Assembly (NCBI GenBank): GCA_020809705.1
Contig: CP085828.1
Location: forward strand, 4,526,001-4,590,000
From: Calonectria ilicicola
Lineage: Eukaryota > Ascomycota > Sordariomycetes > Hypocreales > Nectriaceae
Direction of reading: 5' to 3'
Length of the DNA: 64,000 bases
Part shown: positions 23,101-34,208 of the stretch, in pieces
Layout: the number at the start of each line of letters is the position of its first letter
Numbering within the stretch: position 1 is the stretch's first letter
The notes under the pieces: generated by a model
Seen by the model: the letters and a program-made list of their open reading frames with translations, nothing else
Database searches by the model: none
What the model was told of the DNA's origin: nothing
Translations under genes and position numbers: made by a program

Positions 23101-23677
23101 CAGGGGCATCCGGAGCCAGCCATGTATGCGCCGCAGCCCTTCCCTTCCCTCTCGGAAAAATGCCCGCCATGCTTTTTTAAACAAAAAAAAAGAGGCCACC
23201 CTGGAGCATAACACAGACGTGTCACGTCGTACCCGGTTTTCTTCTTTTCTTCGCTGTCTTGCGTGCATAATTTCCCCACCTCGCCTCAAAAAAATCTCAT
23301 CTCAATCTGTCTTTACCCTAGACCGAGACCGACCCTCGGCGCAGAGCCGTCTTGATGACTGTAAATTCTCGCCGTCATGCCTTGAGAAATAGCCAGGTGC
23401 TGAAGGTAATCCCATATAACGACAATGATCAACATGAGTAGATTAAAAATATTGACGCATAGTACGCGGACCATGTTAAAGTGATCTCCAGCCGGTATTA
23501 TCCCGTGCGTGCACTTCACGGCTGCTCGGCATATCCCAGCCACCATCACAGACCTCCATCTACGTGATACGTGTAGCGCAAACGAGCAATACGTTCTGTC
23601 CAGACGTAGGGCTGCGCACTGTAAACTTCCCGACCGTCTTTGTCAACAACGGGTTAAACCCACGCCAGCAGTCCTGC
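20143..23677. other. 3.5-kb gene-free region rich in simple repeats
   Basis: The longest stretch without a supported gene. Open frames overlap on both strands and are low-complexity. Simple repeats: GAAA at 20161-20184, TG-rich 20791-20822, CA 21376-21388, a 17-bp tandem unit at 21247-21287, GGCT 21997-22013, TTTG/GTT 22590-22620, CAG 23034-23049. It lies upstream of the sulfatase-fold gene and downstream of the ZZ gene, and may hold a long leader or a noncoding transcript. Confidence 0.6.
21247..21287. repeat. 17-bp tandem repeat, 2.4 copies
   Basis: Unit GATCAGGACAGCGCCTG occurs at 21247-21263 and 21264-21280 without mismatch, followed by a 7-bp partial copy. Confidence 0.95.
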
Positions 23678-24841
23678 CTAGCGATACCACCGCTCTATCA
23701 CGTAGTCTCTGTCTTGTCCAATCTCGTTCATGACCTCGCGGGTGCGCTCCCTGCTACGGCGACCATCGTCCACCATGCGCTGCATCACCTGATTGTACTC
23801 GAGCTGGTGCCGCCTTTCCAAATCCTGGAGCCTGCGGTCCTTCTCCCGCTCGAGCTCCTCCAGCTCGGCCTGGGCCCGTCGAAGCTCCTCGGCCTGGCGC
23901 TGCGCCTGTGCGTCCGGCGCCGTCTCCTGGTCTGGAGCTCTGGCTCTCGGCAGGGAGGAGGAGTACGAGATCGTGTCCGTCCACCCTGACTTGGTCTGCG
24001 GGGTCATCGTCTGCGAGAAGGGCGGTTTGGGGGCTTGATTGGCCTGGGCGTAAATGGCACTCTGAGCCTCGTATGTCACCCTCTCCTTGAAGACATGTTT
24101 TGGCACGTCACCCCGCTCCTTCCATACGGCCGGCTGGTAGTTTTGGAATATAATGTTAGTGTAGTTACGAAATGTGTTTGGGTGAGCGAGCACGTCTGCC
24201 TTCCAATACTGGATGAAGCCCCGGCGCGTGAGGCAGGGCGTCTGTGACGTTGTCGTCGCAAGTCGACGGGGCCTATCTTGGTAGTCAAACGAAAAGTGAT
24301 TGTACAACTTTCTCATACCATCGTCCGCCTCCTTCTCTCTATCTGGACCCACTGCTGCCGTCAAACGCTTCCTCCCTATTGTTTGGGGACGTCCTTTGTT
24401 AGATTTCCTCGTGTCTTGAGGGGGGGCAGGCGCATGCCCGACTTACTTACAGGGGTTTTGGACAACTGGGCATTCGACCAGATCCAGGATATGGGAGATG
24501 GCCTCTGGCGTTACGAGCCCGATCCTGTCGCTGTCGATGCAGTCAAACAGAGCCGAGGCGAGGTCGATGAAGCTCGCTGTTGGTTCGAGCGTCTTCATAT
24601 CAAACATGGTGCCCCATGCAGATGGATGGGGCGGACTTTCGGCATTGACAGGGCTTGGTGCATAGCCGCTTGTCCTGTGCAGAGTCGTCTTGTGCCCTGG
24701 GTTGTGAGACGCCGTAAATCTATACACCTCGAGAATGGCACAATTCGCGCATTGGTCATAGTTGGCACAGTATTCGCAGTGGAGCCGGGCTTTCTGAGGC
24801 GGGATGGTTTCGGAGCACCCACCACACGAGTAGAGGGACAT
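23678..24841 (-). CDS. ZZ-type zinc-finger protein with C-terminal coiled coil
   Basis: Two exons, 24841-24451 and 24375-23678, joined by a 75-nt GT-AG intron, give 362 residues. The N-terminal ZZ finger (residues 1-55) shows CGGC near 6, HCEYCANYDQCANC near 20-33 and the closing His pair in SHNPGHKTTLH; ZZ domains bind proteins or histone tails. Residues 80-220 resemble the alpha-helical fungal domain that often follows ZZ fingers in such proteins (possibly DUF7514), with FDCIDSDRIGLVTPEA recalling an EF-hand-like start. Residues about 275-345 are strongly heptad-like, rich in Arg, Glu and Gln, so a coiled coil. The ATG at 24839-24841 is the first true start; no upstream ATG keeps frame. The biological role is not known. 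Confidence 0.8.
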
Positions 24842-26380
24842 TATCCAAAACTGCACTTTTGGCGCTTCTCCTGACACTTATGGGGTATGGCGACGATCGC
24901 AAGCGAGAACGAGCAAGTGCTGATGGCTAAAATAAGCTGATATTTATCGAGCCCCTAATCATGCCTGTCCCTTCGAAAAATCCGGGCCCAATTCTGCCTC
25001 AGCTGACTGGGGGGGAGTCTACTATTGCCAATAGTGCGCCACAAAACCAATTGCTGGCAAGGAAAAAAACGCCAGGCTTGCCACTTTGCGCAGAGAAACG
25101 AGTTAAAGGTCACGTGTTGAATTGCCAAGAAACTATGAGTCAGCTCAATGCTATATTTATCTCTATCGTAAATCTCTGATTGAGAGTTGGAGGGATCTCA
25201 ATGTCGTGAATTCCAATTGGCGCATTGCTCCATCGTATAGGTTACAGCCCAGGGTTTCTTGTCGAGTTCAAGTTCCAAGAGCAGATGCAGGAGAAACACG
25301 TTGACCGGGGTGTAACACTCCTAAACCCTTGTTGATGCCCCATCGCCTCTGCCAAGACCTCCGTTGCGCCATGTAAAGCCACCACTGCGCGTCCAACGAA
25401 ACATACCTTGCATCGAGATGTTTGGAATCCACTCTTTTGAGTGTTCTCGATTGTGTTGGATGTGAATAGCTGGCTCAATGTGGTTAGGGTGGGCTGAAAA
25501 GTGGCGCTCGGTGACAGTGCTGGTTATCTCAACTGCGTGTCCCTTGGAGTGGAACAAGTGAAAAAGGAGGATTTAGCCGTACGAGAAGTCCAATCAGATT
25601 CTACAGGAATGCCAAGAAGCGATCTCTGGTGATCACCGCTGTTCTTGGACAACCGAGCCTGCTTGCTAATGCACTTGCTGAATCTTTAGCACTCTGTGGC
25701 TATGGCCCGCCTTTTTTGCATTCAATGTTGGGGTTGCGAAATCTGAGTTGTGGAGTGGAGTGTTGTAGAACCTGTAATGACGACGGACAAGTGAGAAAAC
25801 ATTGCTTGAATTGTTGGGTTGGGGCATAGAGATCATCTGCCATTTCGAGCACACGTCTATCCATCGCCGACGGAATTTGCCCATAGTTCAACTCCAATCC
25901 GTGCTGTTGGCAGCTGCACGGGCTCCCGAAAGTGCCGAAGTGGCACCATTCTCACAACTGACAGAGAGCAGCTAAGTTGCTAAGTAATCGTCTTATTTAA
26001 TGGTCTCTGGAAGATCTGAATAGAATGAATCGAGAAATGGCCACCATGTACTAGTGAAACTTTGGTGATGATTCACATCAAGAAGAATTTTTTAGGGTCG
26101 ATGTTGCACTCTCTCGGCCACATACTGGAACCTGCTGCAATGTGACATGCTATTTTTGAGAGTTTGGTTGAGTAGAATGAGCCATGATTCATAGAAGAAA
26201 AAGAAGGGTTTGTTTGAATGTAGACGAGGGAGGATAACGGCTCGGCATAGATACTTATTTATGTCGCAGCGAGCCGTTGAAGACACGTGGGCTTGGAGGA
26301 AATAAAAGGGCTCAAAACTACATGGGTAAATATGGTATCCATCTATCTGAACTAAGAAATTCGGCTTTTGAATTGAGAGA

Positions 26381-26388
26381 TGACGTCA
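26381..26388. promoter_or_regulatory. CRE-like palindrome TGACGTCA
   Basis: Perfect 8-bp cAMP-response-element/ATF-type bZIP site, 366 bp upstream of the FAD-oxidase ATG. In fungi such sites are bound by Atf1/AtfA-type factors. Use at this promoter is untested. Confidence 0.45.
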
Positions 26389-26436
26389 ATACGCGGGTTG
26401 AAGCTATTTTCGTCATCTAATTTCCTTTGGGTTTGT

Positions 26437-26469
26437 ATTTTTCGCACTTCGTGCTAAGATGCGAAAAAA
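26437..26469. repeat. Short hairpin
   Basis: Nine to ten complementary bases (TTTTTCGCA and TGCGAAAAA) around a 13-nt loop, about 290 bp upstream of the FAD-oxidase start. May be a protein-binding palindrome. Confidence 0.5.
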
Positions 26470-26753
26470 TCTTGATGCCGACTGGCTATTTGACGACAAT
26501 GACGCGTTAAATGTACTGGTTAGATGACCACATTAATCGCCCGTGCCGGGAATAAAATCTCGATCAAGACTAGTATTTCGATTTCTCGCATGGATCACAG
26601 AGCGTGTGAAGTATGCCAATATGGACCATCGGCAGTGTCGGAATATGGAAAGCTAGTGATGCAAAGTATGGTATTTTAAGGGGATGGAAAATTATAAAGA
26701 CCAAGGATGTACTCAGTCTCTAAGGAGCCAAGTACAAGTGTAAATCCGCAGCT

Positions 26754-28587
26754 ATGATTCCTGTTTTATTCTTTCTTTTCAACACTGCCTTTGCATCGAG
26801 AGCCTGCAAACTTTCACCTTTTGACAGTGAATGGCCCTCGCAGCAGCAATGGGCAGCACTGAACGATTCTATTGGAGGAGTGCTTCTACAAAGCCGCCCA
26901 TCTGCATCTTCCTGCTATATAGGGAACCCTCTAGATTCGCCTTTAACCTGTCAAGATGTCGAGGGCAATTGGACTGAGTCAGCATTCCATGCTTCGTTGC
27001 CAGAATCCATTACCTCTCCCGTATATGCAAACAACTCCTGTTTGCCACCAGGCGCCAATGGTTACAATGAAACAAAGGGATGTGACCTCGGTGGATATCC
27101 TAGCTACATTGTAAATGCTACCAGCGAGGAGCAGATCGCTTTGGCTGTACGTTGGGCATCTGACCGGGATATTCGAATTGTTGTAAAGGGCACTGGGCAC
27201 GACCTAAATGGACGGTAAGTGACAATCAATCGCGTATACGTGTAATTTTCACTAATAGCTAACGTTACTCTATAGATCCAGTGGCGCTCATGCTTTATCT
27301 ATCTGGACACGCCATCTTCTGCATGTTGAGCTGAAAGAAAACTGGCAGATTCCTGGGTCAAACGATACGGACACAGTTCTTATCACACAGACTGGACTGA
27401 ACTATGGTCAAGCTGTCCGTGCAGCCCTTGATGGTGGGCGGGTTATTGTCAGTGGCAATGACGTAACGGTAGGCGTCGGCGGTCATCTCCAAGGTGGTGG
27501 TCATGGTCCCTTGTCTAGTACCTATGGTCTTGCTGCCGATAACCTCTTCCAAGCCCGAGTGGTAACGACTAAAGGAGAAATTCTCACTGCGGATTCAACC
27601 CAAAACCAGGATCTGTTGTGGGCTATTCGTGGTGGCGGTGCTGGCCAATATGGGATTGTCACTCAATACGTCCTTAGGACCCATCTTCCTCCCACGGTCA
27701 CGACCCCGGGATTTGCTTTCAAGCCTGCCGGCAACAGTTCGGCCGCATACGAAGCAAGCTGGAGGGCATTCGCCACATTGCTCCATGATCTTCCTGATCT
27801 GATGGATGCTGGCCTGGCTGGTGCCTTGGTAGTGCGAGGAAGCTCTGATGCTGGTGTGAGCGTTTCAATGGGGTTCTATTCTTACAACATGAACGCATCC
27901 TATGCTGACTCTCTGATGGAACCAGTAATTGAACGCTTGCGAGAGAGTGGTGGGAATGATGACAGAATTCTCTGTGTTACTCAGTCAAACGCAACTAGCC
28001 CCACTAGCTACCGCTCATTTTTCGATGCCATGGCTGCAGGTGGCTCAAGTACTGCTGGCGCTGTGAGCCTCATCTCTAGTCGTCTTCTTGGCCGAAATGA
28101 ACTACAGATGACTTCACAGGAGACGCTAATCAACTACACTAAGCGAATGGTCCAGGGTGCTAGTGCTGATGGATCTGGCTTTGTTGTTATTGGCTTGCAA
28201 GGCGGCCCTGGTCCTGCTAAAGTTGAAAAAGCTATGCGTGGTGCTCTTCTCCCTTCTTGGAGAAACACTTACCTCCATGCCATGAGCTACAGCCTCGACC
28301 TGGACACAACGCTCCCACCCAAGGAGATGCTGAAGCAGGGGGCATCGCTCCTGGAAAACACAACTGAGAAACTTTGGCGAGAATGGGCTCCTGGAACAGG
28401 TTCGTACATGAACGAGGGTAATCCATTCAACACAGAGTTCAAGAAAGATTTTTATGGTGATTATTATGATGATTTATTAAAAGTAAAGATGAAATATGAC
28501 CCTACTGAGAGTCTATTTGTCTTGTCGGGAGTGGGTAGCGATGCCTGGGACTATGATTTGGCGACTGGGAAGCTTTGTAAAATCTAA
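26754..28587 (+). CDS. Secreted FAD-linked oxidase, berberine-bridge-enzyme-like
   Basis: Exons 26754-27214 and 27276-28587 with a 61-nt GT-AG intron give 590 residues. These flavoproteins oxidise alcohols or amines, often secreted or in biosynthetic pathways; isoamyl-alcohol-oxidase-like members are close. A signal peptide covers residues 1-15 (MIPVLFFLFNTAFAS). The FAD-binding PP-loop has GTGHDLNGRSSGA, with H149 the likely covalent FAD attachment. The second loop reads GGHLQGGGHGPLSS and has no Cys, so attachment is probably single. The C-terminal BBE domain is present (NEGNPFNTEFKKDFYG near 545). Several NxS/T sites fit secretion. TATAAA lies at 26693-26698, 56 bp before the ATG. Complete and intact; substrate unknown. 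Confidence 0.93.
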
Positions 28588-29313
28588 CCGCCACGGGATC
28601 AACTCTGTTGTCATTATATCGAATACCTTAGATCTGATTTGATTCAAGGCGCAGTTTCACATTCTTGATTTTTTAGTTGATTTGGACTGAATGGTCCTAT
28701 ATAACAAAACCTTTTTTTATCTTAAGCACCACACACACCCAAATTTCAGTAAATATATATCTGAAGGAACAATGTATATCCCTGCTATATGGAGCGAGCT
28801 GAAAGGATCTTGCAGCACTGAAGTGGATCTGAACAGGGAGTACCAAACAAATACGCCAGCCTCGCGATCCAATCCTTCTGGCTACAATCAAAATAAACTA
28901 CAGTATTCTTTCTGAAATTATTCTTTGTCTCTTATTCTTCTTTATTATACACAAGCAAGAACTCGACCTGGATGAACTAAAAGACCGTTTCTTTCCCTAA
29001 ATATCATTTCACAAATAATAAACTCATTCTCTATACCTCACAGATGACCGTCTCTAAGCCGCGTACAGCACGACCTTGTGATATCCTCTAAATTTGATAA
29101 ATGGCGTCATCAATTCCAGTCCTCATTTTAGACGATTACCTATATAAAGTCGTCCAATATCGAAACGAGCATGACCAGAATGGATGCAGCGTCCATTCTA
29201 CCGGAGAGGATGCAAATCCAGAGCCGTAACAATGCAATTTATTGCATCTCGCAACACTCATCTATGGCAGCTTCAATTCTCAAACAGTGTCCTCGAAAGA
29301 TATCTAGCTACTC
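28588..29313. other. Tail-to-tail intergenic region
   Basis: Between the 3' ends of the FAD oxidase and the glycosyltransferase-like gene. A/T-rich, no gene or repeat that I can support. Confidence 0.6.
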
Positions 29314-30904
29314 TCAAGCTCCGATAATGGCGGTAATATTTTTGCAAAATTCCTGGAAGGGAATGAAGGGTTCGGGCTCAAAATCTGTAAAAACCCCACC
29401 GAATTCGTCGTCCAGCATCATGTTGGCAGGATATTGTTTTGCAGCCATCCACTTTCGACCATCTACAAGCCCAGGATGCAGTGGTTCCCTGTCTTGTATA
29501 GCTTGCTTCGCCACCCGCAGTAATGGCTTGACAATCGGGAAAAACCAAAAGGCTTGATATCTTTCCAGAAATTTGTCCTTCTTGCAGGTGTTGTGGTAAA
29601 ATGAGAAAATGACCTGTGAGCCTATGTTGACGCCCATGGGCAGGTTTTGGACCCATTCCCTCTCTTTCACATACTGTGGCTCGGCCTCAGAAAGCGAGCG
29701 AAATATGCGAGTCATGGCCTGGTAAATCAAGAGAGGCATTTGAATTTTGAATGGCCTCCAATGGGAGCGGCCTTCGTCATAGGGGTCGTCAATGACTGAT
29801 GCCGTCATGTCATAGTTGTTGAAGGATACAGAGCGCATCCATCGTTCGTTGAAGCATTGCGTCTGGGTGAATGTAGACTCGAACTCTACAAATATATGAT
29901 ACTCCGTTATATCATTTTCCCCTTGCTTCTTCTCAGGAAGCAATACTGGCTCACGCATCCATACATCATAAGGATACAAGCCCTCATTCATATCAAGGGT
30001 TCTCTGATACTCCTGACGACCGTATATCGTGCTTATGTAGAACTGATCCTTGTTGCGACCAGGGTTTTGCAGAGTGTAGGTATCCTTAATCAACCGCTGC
30101 GTGGCGTCGATCAATTTACGCAAATCTCCCAGTGGTGCAATGACGGTTCCAGAGTTCAAATGTCGTGAATCGGTAAAGACCATGCTGCTATCATCTGACC
30201 TTGGGCCGTAGGCGTACCGTGGTAAACCTGAGTAAGGAACAACATCACATCGCGTATCCATTGGCGAGCAAATCTTCCCAGAACCCCACAGGATGGTCTG
30301 TCGTAAGCCTCGTTTGTGAAGTTCCTCGATGGTGATCCCGCGTTGGTCAGCCAGCCTTTGATCCGCTTTGGCTCTCAAGTCGAAGTAGCGCTCGATCATG
30401 GCTTGGGCAGGTACTTGGGCTAAAACGTCAAAGCTATCCATGATCATAACCAAGTCGTCGTCGTCTGAATCAGTAAGGCTGTGGAGATATCGTTGGATAG
30501 CGGGAATCTTCGCAATGTGTGCTTTCCCAGAGTCAAATTCTCCCTCACCCTTGTATCCCACAATCACCGGGATGGGGTAACGATTGACAAGGGCAGAAGC
30601 GATGCTGGCGCATACTGGAGGCTTGGAAATAGTAGATGGGATGAGGTAATGTATCCGCGAAGTCTTTACATTACCACTTGATAACGGACTTGATAGGCTA
30701 AATGAATCCTACGTCAGAGTGTCAGGATGTTCAGCGAGAGAACGGATTGCAAGCGGCTGAACACTTTGCAACAGCTTCACTCACGCTATTTGGATGACTG
30801 AAGGCAGCGAGAAACAATATCATGGCGATTATTCCAAACACGGCGACATTGCGCGGGTACAGAAGCTTCGCGGCGAACACCTTGAAAATCGTATTGGTGC
30901 CCAT
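29314..30904 (-). CDS. Type II membrane glycosyltransferase-like protein (PLOD GT-domain type)
   Basis: Exons 30904-30785 and 30708-29314 with a 76-nt GT-AG intron give 504 residues. Exon 1 encodes a short cytosolic tail and one signal-anchor helix (FGIIAMILFLAAF, residues 24-36), so the enzyme would face the Golgi or ER lumen. The catalytic part starts near 55 with HYLIPSTISKP and has the nucleotide-sugar signature DDDDLVMIMDSFDVL near 105-120, resembling the glycosyltransferase domain of procollagen lysyl hydroxylase/galactosyltransferases. Later conserved parts are LNSGTVIAPLGDLRKLI and NKDQFYIS. Many fungal paralogues of this kind exist without known acceptor. The start is the only ATG before the anchor. 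Function is inferred from fold only. Confidence 0.82.
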
Positions 30905-32496
30905 CTTGCTGTCTCACGAGTCGCAACACATGAGAAAAGTGCTTGAAGCAGGCTGCCTGCGTATCTGGGTTGAGCTTTTTGTAGCGAGACCAGTTCTTCT
31001 CACCCCTGACGCCCTAGCTGCAGACAGCTGAAATACCCCAGCAGCATGCATTGAATCTGTTGGCTGCTTGCTTTTGATTTGAGCTACGTGGGGCGTGCTG
31101 TTGAAGTGGCTTTCGATAGTCGCATCGAAGGTATCCACAGAACGCGGTACTCCGTGCCTTTGGTTGGTTACCACCATTTAGTGAGAAGAAGGACCCAAAA
31201 AACTTATTTCTTCGTTTCTTGTGCTTGAGGACGTAAGACAATGATCTTCTTCAACTGGCTGTCGCCCCTGAATTTAGCGTCCGAAACTTGAGGTTAGTTA
31301 GTGGTCGGTACTGCACCCTGGTCTTTGTTGTGCGCGGATTGGTAGCTTAAGATGGCTAATTAGCCCGAATTTAATAATGGAGGGGCCACCACAGTCCCCA
31401 CTGAACAGAATGCTTCAAATGAGCACTTGATGCTTGCTTCACCTGTATTTTGTATAATGCTAAGCGAGCTATGGTAGATCTTCCCATACCGGCCGAAACA
31501 CTGGGTACGTATTCCACCAAGTCTTGATAGCGAATCTAACCACGTGGTCTGTAGGAGAAATTCGCGACAAGAGAGAAGCGAGTATTGGCGAAATATTTTC
31601 ATGGCTATACGGTCTTATAGAATCCCTTGGTGTTGAACCTACCTGCTCCTTCGAATGTCCAGCTATTTTACTCGGCATGTTGATTAAAGAGATGAGGCAA
31701 AACAAAATCATGAGCCCACAAGCTGCACCGCCGTTTTATGGCCACAGCATAATATATGTCATTTCGTTGGCGCAAAACTTCAAATCTCCCTTGTGGTCCA
31801 ACCCGCTGCATTATAATCCTGGCGTTCCGAACGGCTGCACAATTCAGGAAAAGTTGTTGCTACATATTCAAATATACAAAGGTCGTTGGAGCTGTGGAAG
31901 ATAAACTTAGCATTCAGACACCTGAAGCTGTCCACGAAAAGCAAGAAACGTCTGGTTTAGCGGACAATCAGTGGTTCCCCCTGGTTTTAATATTAGCGAC
32001 GGCATGATTCATATTCATGGCTGCAGTCTCACTTTTAGATCGTGTGCGTCGGACCTGCCGTCATCATTTGGGGATACTGTCGCTTGCGGAATTGGGAAGC
32101 GGTACCATGAATACTCGGATTAAGCTTAAAGTTATGCTATTAGCTATACGTGGATTTGTATTTGTGGTTTTGTTTCAAATTCGGTATATTCCCGTGCGGC
32201 TCGGATGAGGCGGCCATTACATCACTGGTCGCCCATGCCGACCAGTTTTCGGCAGAGCCGCCGATAGCCTTCGTGAAGCGATAACTGTACTTCTTCGGAC
32301 CTTGTTTCGGCCGATGCTAACATATCTGTCGGAATGTCCGTCACGACATCAATCGAATCTGGATAAGAAGACCCGGGCTCTCGACGGCGGTCAGTACATC
32401 ACCCGGTTCATATCCGGTGATACTCGGTGCACGCCCGCATTGTCCAAGTTAATCCATCCTTTTATCAGATATTCGTACGACTACTATCTTGGCATC
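30905..32496. other. Divergent intergenic region
   Basis: About 1.6 kb between the glycosyltransferase-like gene (-) and the DUF1479 gene (+). Short frames at 31469-31711 (-) and 31524-31904 (+) overlap each other and lack domains. I see nothing further; the in-frame extension of DUF1479 at 32302-32496 is probably leader. Confidence 0.55.
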
Positions 32497-33872
32497 ATGC
32501 CTGAGACGCTTGCAGCTTGGCCAGCATGGCCCGAGTTTTCAACACCACCTTCAGTGGCCCAGGACCCTTGGTTCTCAAGAGCGAAGAAGGAGATAATTGC
32601 GGAATATGGCGAGGATTCCCTTCGCCAAGGCTGGTTACGCGTGTGCAAAGACCTTGAAGCCATTACAGACCGGCTGATTAAACTGGGTGCCGCATCCATC
32701 CCTGCAATTCAAATGGACGACATTTCTGTCAACGGTCTATCAACAGCACAACAGGCTCAAATCAAAGAGAGCGGATGTGCCATTATCCGCGGCGTAATTG
32801 CCAAGGAAGAAACCGACTCTCTATTTAAGAACCTGAAGAATTATGTGCACGAAAATAGAGATAGCATTCAAGGATGGCCAGAAGGGTCGCCATCAATTTT
32901 CAGACTCTACAATTCCCCAACTCAAGTTGCTGTGCGAACCCACCCTAATCAAATTCTTCTCCAACGCCTTCTAAACTCGCTCTACCACGATGAGTCGGGC
33001 GAAACAAGCGCTGAGCCTCTGAGCTACACGGATGCGGCGCGAATCCGCCCGCCTGGACAAACATTCTTGGGCCTTGGCCCCCATATTGATGCTGGCAGCT
33101 TGTGCCGCTGGGCAGATTCCAAGTACCGCAAGGTCTATAGTCACATCTTTTCTGGTGCCCCAGAATTGCATGACGAATATGACTTGACTACTCGAAGGGA
33201 GGCTGACCAGTTCATGTTTGAAGCCAAGGCTCATTCTGTCGTCTTTCGTTCGTTTCAAGGCTGGACTGCTCTGACATCCGCATCGCCATCATGCGGCACG
33301 CTGATGTTGTATCCCCATGTTTCAAGAGTTATCGCTTATGTGCTGTTGCGACCCTTTTTTGATCCTCCCGAAAATGAAGAAGATGTGATGGATGCTTCGA
33401 AGTGGACTTTTAATCATGACTCAGATTGGTTTCCAGGGACCATGACAGACCAGAGCCAGAGATTAAGTCCAAGCTCTCATCCTCATCTTCGCCTCAAAGA
33501 GTGTGTTATGCACATACCACCAATGAACCCTGGAGATACTGTTTGGTGGCATACGGATGTAAGTTTGCGAACCTTCTACCCCATGATGCAATTTCGGCAA
33601 ATGCTAAATATTAATAGATGTGCCATGCTGTGGACCCGGAACACCAAGGCGAGACAGATGCGAGCGTTGTTTATGTAGCTGCGTGCCCGACCACCGATAA
33701 AAACAAATTATTTGTAAAGGATCAACTGGAGGCTGCCCTGGCTGGTAAAGCTCCTCCCGATTGTCTTGGTGTTGAGATCAACGAGACAGTCTTTAAGGGA
33801 TACACGGGATACGAGAATGTTTCGGCCGAGGGACGTTCTGTACTTGGGTTTGACTTGCTTGTTCAAGCATGA
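32497..33872 (+). CDS. DUF1479 protein, putative Fe(II)/2-oxoglutarate oxygenase
   Basis: Exons 32497-33558 and 33618-33872, joined by a 59-nt GT-AG intron, give 438 residues. The chosen ATG starts MPETLAAWPAWPEF; an open frame runs 195 nt further upstream but that part is not family-like. DUF1479 proteins (YbiU in bacteria) have the cupin fold of iron oxygenases: here GPHIDAGSLCRW provides the H-x-D pair and WWHTDMCHAV, spanning the intron, the late His region. Conserved RIRPPGQTFLGLG precedes the first motif. No signal peptide, so cytosolic. It ends 336 bp from the tail of a sugar transporter, which suggests sugar or sugar-acid metabolism, but no substrate is known. Confidence 0.9.
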
Positions 33873-34208
33873 TACTTCCAGACAAATAGTGATTTATCTA
33901 CTTAAATTGGGTAATCGTATTCCATTTTTGTAAACGTGAAAAATGAATTGTGATCGTGTCACCCACTGAAACCCTCGGCGCTGTAAATGTGTGGCTGTAA
34001 ACCCACCGTGACGCGCTGTCGAGGCTTTATACGATCGTGTCTCATTCCTACGACAAGATATCCTCCTAAGCTATTGCATAATTTCCACCATATAAAGGAA
34101 TCGGTCCGGACATTAGCGCTTATTAACTTAAATAAGTAATGTGTAGATTGTAAAAATAACATTTATTAGTTATAGAAATATTTCTGATACTTGATGCCTC
34201 AAGGCTCA
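33873..34208. other. Tail-to-tail intergenic region
   Basis: 336 bp of A/T-rich DNA between two 3' ends; nothing distinct seen. Confidence 0.6.

Larger units (their letters stand above)
24842..26753. other. Divergent intergenic region, ZZ gene to FAD-oxidase gene
   Basis: About 1.9 kb. Seen near the oxidase are a perfect TGACGTCA at 26381-26388, a hairpin at 26437-26469 and TATAAA at 26693-26698. I find no gene. Confidence 0.6.

Noticed and set aside
22425..23392. Several overlapping open frames of 60-150 codons on both strands
   Set aside because: Low-complexity, no domain, no signal peptide and mutual overlap; typical chance frames in G/C-rich repeat DNA.
31469..31904. Overlapping frames between the glycosyltransferase-like and DUF1479 genes
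   Set aside because: They overlap each other on opposite strands and neither shows a family motif or plausible splicing.
32302..32496. N-terminal extension of the DUF1479 frame
   Set aside because: The extra 65 residues do not resemble the family, while the ATG at 32497 gives a typical start.
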